A DNA stretch of 64,000 nt from positions 14,044,915 to 14,108,914 of the forward strand of contig ML661885.1 of assembly GCA_007570785.1 (NCBI GenBank), written 5' to 3'. The DNA is from Antilocapra americana. Its lineage: Eukaryota; Chordata; Mammalia; Artiodactyla; Antilocapridae. How positions within the stretch are numbered: the stretch's first letter is position 1; each line of letters begins with the position of its first letter. Made by a program: the position numbers and the translations under genes. The notes below the pieces were generated by a model. It was not told the origin of the DNA. It made no database searches and saw nothing but the letters and a program-made list of their open reading frames with translations. This document shows positions 1 through 10,109 of the stretch, piece by piece.

Positions 1-374
1 GACAGACAATTCTTTAGAGATTCACTCTCTTTTGATAAGTTTATCAGGTTTCCAGCCTCGTTTTTCCTTTACAATTTTCTACATACTCCTATCTCTCCTG
101 CTTGCACATGTGATGTAATGACATTTATTGGTTGGTGAAGGTCATTCAGTGGCCTAAAGCCTTTGGCATCAGCAGAAAAATCAGAAGAAAAGAACAGTCT
201 ATAGTGGATTCTGCACACCTGCCAAACTTTCCTGTTGGGAATCATTCCTTCCTCACCAACCATAAGAATAATCATCTTCTACCTGACTCCCAGTTTCCTT
301 AAATAAATAGTGAATCCCAAGGGAAATCAGGTGACCTAAGAAGTAACCCAGTGAACACACTTGGAATGATCCAG
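1..374. other. unannotated non-coding sequence
   Basis: I recognise no repeat, exon or RNA gene here. The open frames are short and have no compositional sign of coding. Confidence 0.5.
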
Positions 375-560
375 CACCTAGGTTCAAGCCCTAATTTTGT
401 CACTGCTAGATTTGCAATCCTAGGCAATTACCAACCTTTGCATATTCCTTTTCCCTGCTATAAAAGGGAGAGTAATTGTGAGGATTACATGGAAAAAAAA
501 TGCCTAAAAATTTCCCTGCACAATGCCCAGAATATTATGATCAGCCAATAAATATTAGCT
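375..560 (+). repeat. MIR SINE (ancient mammalian), diverged
   Basis: The order of motifs follows the MIR consensus: a GGTTCAAGCC box, a degraded 'cactgctagat' stretch, 'gcaattaccaacctttgcat', a purine-rich GGGAGAGTAATTGTGAGGATTACATG block and a terminal AATAAATATTA. This is inert, pre-ruminant repeat DNA. Confidence 0.65.
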
Positions 561-3500
561 AAAGGTCAGATGCAATCATTTGAACCTCAGCAGGGAGATA
601 CTGGAAGCATGGCATATAAAAATTCTGTATTTCTACTAATATTTATTTGCTCTGGCAAGCTTTAGTTTGTATGAGCACACACAAAAAAAGAGTTCTATCA
701 ATAGAGGGGCTTACTTTAAAAAAAAAAAAAAAAAAGAGTAGGGAGAGCTTTAATCAAGTCATGCTCAGTCATGGAGATATTTTTTGTTTATTTTCAGAGC
801 AGGAGCACTGGGCTTTGGGAGTCCTATGCTGCCGGATGTGTGAGATATTTAAAAATCAATTCCAGAAACCAAAGTGGTACTGTTCAAGATGCATCAAGGG
901 CCAGATTTGAGCTACACGGTCAATGTAAATAATGTAAAGGCACAAGTCACACTTCACGGTAAGCCGAACCAAATAAAAGGAGTCAGACAAGCTAATGAAA
1001 TAATTAAAATTAGTGGAAAAGGACCGGTTGACAGCAAGAAGTCCATTTCTGTAGACAAACCACTTAGCTCTCAAAACATATACACATTCATATATGATGG
1101 CTACAAATGAGCTTGCGATTTTACTCTGAAAGTATTTGAGCAGGAAATAAAATCTTCTCCCAGTGGATGAAATAACAGTCGTTTCTGCCAATCTAAGCAA
1201 GGCAGATTTAAATTTTATATGTGTCCAAGTGCTCATTCCCCCTTAGTTAATAACCTGCATGGTGGAAACATTTCAAATGAAAAGGAGTTCACAGCCCTAC
1301 AGCCCAGCTCTGAATATATCTTACCATACATGTAAACAAGCAAACCATTATGTTTCTTATTGAGATAAAGAATACAATGATAAGTGGGGACTTTTCACAA
1401 AACAAAGAGCTTCCTATTGGGAGTGTGGATAATCTTCCAGAAAACCCCGTGTTTTGGCAAATCTCACCAGATTAATCTATTAGGCATCTCCTTTCATTAT
1501 CAAATTTCTGCTGCCTATCACCGTGACTGCCTTATCAAGCACTCGTTTTCAAAAGCAGGCCCATTCCTAAGATTTCAGATGCTGGCCTTCCTCGCTCAGA
1601 AAACAGGTGTCCCTACTGTTTGCAGGCAGCAAAGGGCTCTGTACAGAAGCCTGGGAAAGGGCAGGACTATCAGACTCTGTTCTACCTGAAGGAACAGGTA
1701 ACAGAAAACTGTTGATTCAATGAATAGAACTTAATTGGCACACATTAGCCAGAAGTGAGTGTTTTTCCGAATTAAAATTCTTTCAAAATTTCCCACTGAC
1801 AAAAAAAGCTTATAAAAGAAAAAAACACAGAAGATTATTTTGTGATTATCCAACGGACAGCTCCAGACAAGGGAACTATTCTTTCAGGAATTCTTTTGTA
1901 AACATCTTGTTCACCCAAATTCATCCTTTAAATTAGGTATCGAGGTTTATGACAACTTCACAGAATTATCTATAGGGCTTAATGTTATGTTGGGAACATT
2001 GTTGATATTCAGGAGGAAACAAATTCCATGGCTCTACAAAAGACTAATAGTCCAAGTCAATTAGCATGATGTATCAGGTTTTCTGGTTTTCAGTGTGTCT
2101 CCACTCGCCAGTCTGTCTTCTTTTCTTACTTAATAAAACCGGGCATGTGGTTTCTGACCAGACCTTTTGTGTGCTAGGCCAGGGTCACCCACCAACACAG
2201 GACAATGAAACCCACCGCTAACAAAAAAGCTCAGTTTTTCTTGGGATGTGCCCGAATATGCATATGTAAGCACCAGACTGTTTATATTACAGGTAATATT
2301 TATAGTCTAGATATATGTTCTACTGATATTGAAAGTTATTTGCAGATGGTCATTGTGAGGAAGACAGTCATTTTGTTTTGCTTAGTCAATGCCAGGATTT
2401 CTTCAACTTCTTCTTGTCAAATCTGTCCCCAGCAAGTTCGGGTCTTTCTAGTCTTATCCAGGCCCATCTGCATTCTCCAGCAAGTAGAAAGACTTCATTC
2501 TCTACTGTGAACTGAGCTCTTAAAAACTTGGCCGGTGTGTGCTTTACTGTAATAAAAGCAAGGCATTCAGGAAGGCCACCATACTGACAACCGGAAGATC
2601 CAGTCTGCCTGCAGCTCCCCCGCCTGCCGGCAGGATGCTCAGCACTTGGGTGCTGACTCCAGGGTGGTAGGAAGCAATTGATAAGCGCATGCCTTTGCTT
2701 CCGGCCCTCTACAGCACTCGCTTTGTTTCATCTACAGATGATTAAATGGTCTACAAGGCAATTATGAACTGGAGGAAGGAACAGCCAACTCTCTCCAGGT
2801 TTCCTCAATCAGCGTGATTGAATTTCTCAAAGGCAGAGAGGCAGTAGCAGGAGGCTTTTCGGGGACTTTTCCTGGAAAATGTTCCTGCAGCTCAGAATTG
2901 CGCCTTTTTCATTTAACTGCTTGCTGTTTCATTTTATTATGTGCAAATTGTGGCTTAATAGATTTACAGTCACTATAAACTCACAACCCTCAGGTTAGCC
3001 CAAGTGGCTAGTACTTATTAAAATGACTGATATGAACCCCAGAAAAGTGATGGCTACAAATTTTAACCAGAGGTAAGATAAACGTCATTTTAACAAGTGG
3101 CATGCCTGCATCCTACACTCTTCCAGTCAATGGGGGAGTGTTTTTATTGCCCCTTATAAATGATAGAAAAATATAATACATTCATTTAGGGGGAGGAGAA
3201 ATAAATGGGAAGGTGCTTGGGAAAAGCTGAAATGGTTATCATGTCACAGTTGGCAGGTAAAATGCTATTCCTTAAAGATACTGGTTTGGAAATGTATACA
3301 GTAGGGAAATATGTATGTAAATACAGGGTTTAAAAAGTTTCATTTTTTTGAAAAAGCAGATAGATATTGGAATGAGTGCCTTTCCTTCCTGCATATAAAA
3401 TAGCAACAAAACAAATCATCATCCTGTAGTCCAATACACTGCTTATTCTTTCTGTGGCAGCATCTCCATCATGGATTACCATCAACAACAGTCACAGGCA

Positions 3501-6500
3501 GACTCCCAGTGGTTGAGTCACTTACGTAATATGAGTGATGTTTATAGATATGTTGAAATAATTTGTTACTCAAATGGGGCTTTGGAAAATAGCTTCTTCA
3601 AAACTGTGCAACTCCTTTGAGCAACTGGCTTATAAAAAGAATCCCTGTATAGGTGTTATAATACCCCCATATGGTTCCTGAAGCATAGGAACTTGCTGCT
3701 TGACCTTGGACTCGGTGATGGAGGCTTCATTTTGGACCTTTACAACTCAGGTTTTTCATATGTTAAATGGACCTTTATCTTCCCTGATTGGCTCATGCCA
3801 TTTCAAAAATCCAAAGTTAAAAAAGAAATCCAAAATCCCGGAAAAGAGAAATAGCTTTAATAAGCACAAAACGGTATACCAAGGGCAAATTAATGTAACT
3901 ATAACACTTTGTCAAAAAGATTTCATCAGCTGCATTGGATTGGTGGGCTAACCTGATTAGTTGTTTGTCAGTTGTTAAAAACATCTATGAGGATTTGGAT
4001 CCGGACACAGAAAATGTGGCCTATCAGAGGAAGGACATAAACAATGTAGTGGGAGAAAATCTTTTACATTATGACCTAAGTTTCCAAGAAAATCACATCA
4101 GCAAAGACACATATTCAGGATTCTGTGAAAGGATGTAGCCTTTTTAAGTGTGGGCAATCAGTTAAATCACTGAGACTACTGTTTGAATGCTCAAATCCAG
4201 GGCTGGTTAAGTCTGGACTATTTCATGATTAAGCAGAACAAAGTGAGTCCTAATTTTACATGACATGTTGGAAACACACAAATCAGTAAACATTGAATAA
4301 TAAGACTGTCATATGAAAGCTTCATCTGGATAATATAATTTCTCTTGGTATCATTTAGACTAAAGGAATCTTTTTGTCCTAAATTGTATAATAAAATCTA
4401 TGATCAAATACTAATCTTAGGAATCTGAGTTCAAGCCACAAATTTAAATGAATTAATTTTAAATATTTAAATAATATATTTTACTACAGTGTAATTTCAT
4501 TGACTAATTTATTTTTCCTGAGTGTTTTCCAAAGGAAATCAACTTAATCTATTAGAGATTGGATTAAGTAATTAGCAAATTACTCAGGCTGCCAATTATC
4601 TATTTCAACTTATAGCAAAATCTTTACAAGGGGGAAAAGGATGTGAAATTCAAGTCGGATTGCTTCCTTTTTGAAATTAGTAAAAGACTTGAAGCAGTTG
4701 GGGGTAAAAAAAGTTAACAAATATTTATGTCAGGCAGAGGATGTGATACCGATTTTAATAAATTTAAATTCATTACCATCTTATCTGAAGATTGGTATTC
4801 TGTAATTCATTTACAAATAATAATACAGATACATGACATAACCCACATAAGGCAATGAAGTAATTTAAAATGTTTGGGTAAAAATATGTTAAAGAAGAAA
4901 CCAACTATATAGACTGAGAAATACAAAAATGTTTGCTGAGGAGTTTACTTTATCCACAGTTTCTTTGAATTGTACTCAAAATACCCAAGATGTTTTTAAA
5001 AATGTGTGCAAAAAGCATTTAAATATTTAAGTTAATGTCTGCATATATTTTTTTCTTTTGTTTACAAATTTCCCATCTTCCTAAAATCAAAGGAATCTAT
5101 AATTATTCACTGAGTAACATTATTTGGGGGGAAAAATCTCGGTATGAGATGCCCTTGAAATAACATCTGTTTAGTATAAGGTAGGTAGAAGAACAGTCTT
5201 TAATTCATCCATCCACACAGCCACTTAAAGTCTAAGAATATGTAAAGTATAATGTGATTTGCTGCATTTTTGTTGTGAAACATAATATTAAAATGGTTCA
5301 GAAGCTCCCAAATGTAATTTTAAAATTGCATAGACTTCTACACTTCATTAACAAACGACAGATGTATAGATAATAAGGCTCTAGATTGGAGACTATGCTA
5401 TTGAGCAGCTGTTAGCACAATGCGGAGGCCAGTTGCAAATCTCATCAATAGTTTCACCGGTTTCCACCACTTGAATGAAAAGTGATAATGTATAGATCTC
5501 GCAGTCATTAAGAACTTTCTGTTATTCCTTTAGGATTAATTTGCACTGACCCAGAATTTTGTATTTGCTTAACACAAGCCGTGGGTTACTTTGATGTTAT
5601 CTGCTTCTATAAACAGTAATATACAGTCCTCTCCTGGGCTAAAACAGCTCTTATTCCAGTGAGAATTGATGGTATTAATCATTCTGAAGTCCAAGAGGAC
5701 TGATCATAAATTGTATGCGAGGCCCTCACTAAGTACCTCCCAGGACTCTCATTTATCAGTAATTCCTCTTTTCCACCTGGATATAAGTATATGAAAAGTA
5801 ATTCATCTCCGAACTTTGGCTCTGTGATCTTCTTGATGTCTGAGTGACAAGAGAACCATTTTGTCAACAAATAAATATTTATTCTCCTAGCTTTTGAAAT
5901 AAAGAGCTAAATTATCTGCCATTTCTAAAGCCTGATTCCCTCAAGTGGCCAGAATAGAAAATGCATGTCTTTCCCTTAAGTTTCACATATATGAAACAAA
6001 CCCAGATGACTGTAGATAAAAGGAATCATTTTCAACAATGTTAAAAATAAAAGATAGTAGCTTTAAATCATGTCCAAGATATCAACATATTTTTACCATA
6101 TAATAAGACTAAAAATGCTAGTCTACAATTTATGAAACATTGGGTCTGGAAAAATGTCTGGAGAGCATTATTTTTTTTTAAATGCAAACTTGCAAAGCTC
6201 TGCAGAAAGATTTATCTTAAACTAAAGCTGAACAAATAACTCATCTTAAGATCAATACAAATCAAAAGAAAGCACAGAAGCAAACTTTGTTACACAGCTA
6301 TTATTAGCAAAGTTTTCCTCCCACACCCCCTACAATTAGCTGGCAAATTTGAGAAGGGGTTGAGGCTGGTGTATATTTTTAAGGGAAAATATACTCATAA
6401 AATATGGAAGAAGATAGGCAAGGGGGACAGTAACCAGAAAGTATATTCAGATGGAAGTCTTTAATTTCAGGAAGTGTTCATTTCTTCATATGACCTCATC

Positions 6501-7051
6501 TGGTAGCTTTTGGAATTTTTCATCACATAAGTGAATGAAAGCAAACTAATACACAGACTCCAACTCCTGAACACAGAGCTATTTCTGCAACATTTCTGAT
6601 TTCATCCCAAGCATGGCTTGGATTTGTGAATTTTGAAGCTCTCCCTGTTTCACTGTGAACATCTGGCTTTGAAATTTTGCTGGGCTCCAAACTTATCAGT
6701 GTTTGAGTTTATTTTATGTTAAGCACCTTAAAAATCCAATCCTTAAAATGTCAATAGAAACAACAAAAAAATAAATAAACCATTGCAATGAGCCAAAAAG
6801 ACCCAATTTAAGAAGGCAAACCTAAAAAAAGTTTTGCCAGAGTGTAAACGGAAAGGATTAAACACTTTGCAAACACAATCTTTTCTTTTTTCTAAAACTA
6901 TAAACACCACAACTTCTTTTTCTAAATATGATCAAACAAACAAACACACACACACAAACAGAAACACAAACAGAAACACACAAACAGAAACAGACTGTGG
7001 AAATATGTGATTTCCTAAAATTACTCTACAAACTGCCATTTGACAGTCTCT
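561..7051. other. 6.5-kb stretch lacking young ruminant repeats
   Basis: AT-rich unique-looking sequence with an A-run at 717-737. I see no Bov-tA, BovB or recent L1 here, unlike most of the window. No exon is supportable. Several sub-blocks (about 2880-3000, 4440-4630, 5380-5560) are rich in TAATTA/GGATTA-type words and look more like conserved non-coding DNA than neutral filler. That is an impression, not a measurement. Confidence 0.5.
6936..6993. repeat. low-complexity (ACAAACAGAA)n / CA-rich tract
   Basis: Imperfect tandem AAACAAACAAACACACAC followed by repeated ACAAACAGAAAC units, directly upstream of the first Bov-tA. Confidence 0.85.
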
Positions 7052-7062
7052 TTTGGAAGATT

Positions 7063-7265
7063 CCCTGGTAGCTCAGATGGTAAAGTTCCTGCCTACAATA
7101 CAGGAGACCTGGGTTCAATCCCTGGGTTGGGAAGGTCTCCTGGAGAAGGAATTGGCAACTCACTCCAGTATTCTTACCTGGAAAATCCCATGGATGGAGA
7201 AACCTGGCAGGCTACAGTCCTTGGGGTTGCAAAGAGTCAGACATGACAGAGGGACTTCACTTCAC
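7063..7265 (+). mobile_element. Bov-tA SINE with 11-bp target-site duplication
   Basis: Complete tRNA-Glu-derived head (CCCTGGTAGCTCAGATGGTAAAG, then GGGTTCAATCCCTGGG as box B) and a BovA body ending in AGAGTCAGACATGACAGAGGGACTTCACTTCAC. Flanked by direct repeats TTTGGAAGATT at 7052-7062 and 7266-7276. It is non-coding and was mobilised by the LINE machinery. Confidence 0.95.
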
Positions 7266-7296
7266 TTTGGAAGATTAATTTAGTGTATGCAGAGTC

Positions 7297-7531
7297 CTGA
7301 CTAGACAGACCTTTGTTGGCAAAGTAATGTCTCTGCTTTTTACTATGCTGTCTAGGTTGGTCATAGCTTTTCTTGCAAAGAGCAAGCGTCTTTTAATTTC
7401 ATGGCTGCAGTTACCATCTACAGTGATTTTAGAGTCCATGAAAATAAAGTCTGTCACTGTTTCCATTGTTTGCCCATCTATTTGCCATGAAGTTTTGAGA
7501 CTGGATGCCATGGTCTTCGTTTTTTGAATGT
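7297..7531 (-). mobile_element. BovB LINE internal fragment
   Basis: The minus strand encodes the BovB polymerase C-terminal region: residues resembling NIQKTKTMASSLKTSWQIDG, then a DGNCSHEIKRRLL block and a DITLPTKVCLV block. Both the 5' and 3' ends of the element are missing. It lies immediately after the Bov-tA copy. Confidence 0.92.
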
Positions 7532-7552
7532 TATAAGGAAAATACATACCAA

Positions 7553-8297
7553 AATTATGGTAAGATACTACTTCATACCCACAAAGATGGCTGTAATAGG
7601 TAGATAGAAATAAAGGTTGACAAGAATGTGGAAAACTGTAACATACATGGCTGGAGGGAATATATCAAACTGTGGAAACTGTGGAGGTATTGGAAAACAG
7701 TTTTTCATTAAAAAAAAATAGACATCATATGACCTAGCAGTTCCTCTTCTAGATATCTACCCATGAGTAGCAAAAGATAAATGTCCACCCAAAGATTGTG
7801 CATGAGTGTCCATGGCAGCATTATACATAACACCCCTAAAATAGTGACAACCTGAATGTCCATCAGCTGAGGAATGGATAAATAAAATGTGGTCTACCCA
7901 TACAACAGAGTACTATTGTACAAGAAAAAGAAACGAAGTACTGAAACATGCTTGCAACATGGATGACCTTCCAAAACATAATACTCACAGAAAGGAGCCA
8001 GTCACAGAAGGATGCTTATTATGTGACTATACTTACATAAAATGTCCAGAAAATGCAAGTATGTAAGTAGAGGAAGTAGATTAGTGGTTGTCTGGGGTTG
8101 GGGTTTTTGGACCAAAGAATAACTGTATATGGATGCAAGGTCTCCCTATAGGGTGATGGAAATCTTCTCTATTTAGATTGAGATGATGTTTGTAAAACTA
8201 AAAATATGTCACAATTTTTTCAATTGTACACTTAAAACAGGTGAAGAGTGACTTTTATGGAATGTAGGTTATATTTCAATAAAGTCATCGAGAAAAA
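7553..8297 (+). mobile_element. old L1 (L1M) 3' end
   Basis: Matches the end of L1 ORF2 and its 3' UTR: 'TACTTCATACCCACAAAGATGG', 'TATGACCTAGCAGTTCCTCTTC', 'GAATGTCCATCAGCTGAGGAATGG', and a terminal TATATTTCAATAAAGTCATCG polyadenylation region. The reading frame is broken by many stops. Subfamily not resolved. Confidence 0.88.
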
Positions 8298-8329
8298 TCA
8301 TAAGCCTGCATGGCTGGAACCCATATTGT

Positions 8330-8500
8330 GAAGGAGACATGGGGGGACACCAGAGCAGGGTGATGTGGGGTCTTGGAGGCTGCCATATTAAGAAGCTTTG
8401 TTCTTATTTTCAAAGGAGTAGAAGACTACAAAAGGATTTTAATCAGGGATGTGTGATGACGATGTAATTAGATTCGCCTTTTGAAGAACTCTATGGTTAA
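8330..8500. repeat. possible old mammalian interspersed repeat
   Basis: Phrases such as GAGCAGGGTGATGTGGGGTC and 'ggattttaatcagggatgtgtgatgacgatgtaattag' resemble the same old repeat class as the block at 40195-40760. Highly diverged. Confidence 0.3.
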
Positions 8501-8540
8501 AGCACACAAAAAACTTACAGTTAAAGACACACCAGGTAGA

Positions 8541-8572
8541 TTGTGTGTGTGTTTCTGTGTGTGTGTGTACAT
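8541..8572. repeat. (TG)n microsatellite, interrupted
   Basis: TGTGTGTGTGTTTCTGTGTGTGTGTGT, a dinucleotide run with one TTC interruption. Confidence 0.9.
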
Positions 8573-8657
8573 ACTCACCAAGTCAATGCTTCTAATTTCA
8601 GAGCTACCATATTCAGTAGTGACTTACTAATTTGTCTGCCTTTATCTATCCATTTCA

Positions 8658-8939
8658 GTCCTGAATATTCATCAGAAGGACTGATGCTGAAGCTGAAACT
8701 CGAATACTTTGGCCACCTGATGCGAAGAACTGACCCATTGGAAAAGACCCTGATGCTGGGAAAGATTGAAGGCAGGAGGAGAAGTAGATGAGAGGATGAG
8801 ATGGTTGGATGGCACCACTGACTCTATGGACATGAGTTTCAGCAAGCTCCAGGAGTTGGTGTTGGACAGGGAAGCCTGGCATGCTGCAGTCCACAGGGTC
8901 ACAAAGAGTTGGACATGACTGAGCAACTGAACTGACTGA
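8658..8939 (+). mobile_element. BovB LINE 3' end (5'-truncated)
   Basis: Starts in the coding 3' part (CCTGAATATTCATCAGAAGG..., encoding the FGHLMRR-type motif) and ends with the family tail GAGCAACTGAACTGACTGA. A short direct repeat ATCTATCC lies on each side (8644-8651 and about 8939-8946), a weak TSD. Confidence 0.92.
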
Positions 8940-8946
8940 TCTATCC

Positions 8947-9424
8947 TTTTATTCTTTCTTCCTGCAGCTCTGGAAGATGGGAATGATGTCTTATTTAATC
9001 TTGTATTCCAGTACCCAGCCCTGGTCTGGCATCCAACAGGCTTTCAAGGGCCACTGGAACGCAGAGCAACCTCTGCTGATTTGATAGACTGCTTGTCTTC
9101 TGTCCAGTTTGGTAGTTTTATAACTGGAATAACAGTGCTCTAGTCAGAAGACTGCATCAGTGCCATGCTTCCCATTCTGCCCTAAACTCTTTTGGAATCA
9201 ATATTTTAGGCACATATAAGTAAGCAAACTGTAATAACATGTTCTCTGTGAGCCTATTGCAGTTGTTCAAATATTGGCAACAAAATTCTAACTTAGGTAT
9301 TTTCCAAAGTTTGTGTACTCTCAGCCTGTAGTCTTGAGAACCTGTTTCCACAGGCTGAATGTGATTTGTTAGGCTGAATAAAATATTGGTAAAATTGATT
9401 TTGCTACCTGAAACTGATGTATAA
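8947..9424. other. unannotated sequence
   Basis: I recognise no repeat family or coding signal between the BovB end and the AT palindrome. Confidence 0.45.
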
Positions 9425-9429
9425 ACTTA

Positions 9430-9473
<44 letters not shown>

Positions 9474-9478
9474 TAAGT
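9425..9478. repeat. 54-bp perfect palindrome around a (TA)n microsatellite
   Basis: ACTTAGCATAT...ATATGCTAAGT reads identically on both strands. The core is an uninterrupted alternating AT run. The right arm overlaps the 3' tail of the adjacent minus-strand SINE, so the microsatellite probably grew from that tail. Confidence 0.95.
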
Positions 9479-9684
9479 CACTTCAGTTCTGTCCGACTCT
9501 TTGTTACCTCATGGACTGTAACCCACCAGACTCCTCTGTCCATGGGATTCTCCAGGCAAGAATACTGATATGGGTTGCTATGCCCTCCTCCAGAGGATCT
9601 TCCAGACCCAGGGACTGAACCTATGTCTTTTATGTCTCCTTAATTGACAGACAGGTTCTTTACCATTGAGCCACCAGAGGAGCC
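9471..9684 (-). mobile_element. Bov-tA SINE, diverged
   Basis: Reverse-complement order: TGCTAAGTCACTTCAGTTCTG (tail), CATGGACTGTAACCCACCAG, CCATGGGATTCTCCAGGCAAG, and GAGCCACCAGAGGAGCCC (degraded tRNA head). Its 3' tail abuts the AT palindrome. Confidence 0.93.
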
Positions 9685-9690
9685 CATATA

Positions 9691-9715
9691 AATTATAGTG
9701 TACAATCAATTATAT
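9691..9715. repeat. inverted repeat, left arm
   Basis: 25 bp whose reverse complement matches 10085-10109 at 23 of 25 positions; the two arms enclose a SINE cluster. Confidence 0.85.
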
Positions 9716-9912
9716 GAAGTGAAGTAAAAGTCGCTCAGTCATGTCTTACTCTTTGCGACCCCATGGACTATACAGTCCCTGAATTCTCCAGGCCAGAATG
9801 CTGGAGTGGTTAGCTGTTCTCTTCTCCAGGGGATCTTCCCAACCCAGGGATGGAACCCAGGTCTCCTGCATTGCAGGCAGATTCTTTATCAGCTGAACCA
9901 CAAGGGAAGCCC
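9716..9912 (-). mobile_element. Bov-tA SINE
   Basis: Antisense Bov-tA: AAAGTCGCTCAGTCATGTC, GCGACCCCATGGACTATACAG, a body with a small internal deletion, GGTCTCCTGCATTGCAGGCAG, and a tRNA head ending AACCACAAGGGAAGCC. Confidence 0.94.
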
Positions 9913-9966
9913 AAGAATACTGGAGTGGGTAGCCTATCCCTTCTCCAGCAGATCTTCCTGACCCTA
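9913..9966 (-). mobile_element. partial Bov-tA segment appended to the previous copy
   Basis: A second copy of the mid-body (CAAGAATACTGGAGTGGGTAG to GATCTTCCTGACCC) directly follows the head of the preceding SINE. This looks like a residual dimer or a local duplication. Confidence 0.85.
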
Positions 9967-10084
9967 TGAGCCTCTCAAAAAATAGGCTTTACTGTCATAT
10001 TATTCATACACACACACGTACACATATGAATATGTGATATACATATACATAATAGGACAGGAAAGTCTCTTTTTTGGGAGACTT

Positions 10085-10109
10085 ATATAATTGATTGCAC
10101 ACTACAATT
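10085..10109. repeat. inverted repeat, right arm
   Basis: Partner of 9691-9715, with two mismatches in 25. Confidence 0.85.

Noticed and set aside
7063..7130. tRNA-like sequences (A and B box resemblance) at the heads of Bov-tA and CHR-2 copies
   Set aside because: They are SINE heads lacking a complete cloverleaf, not tRNA genes.
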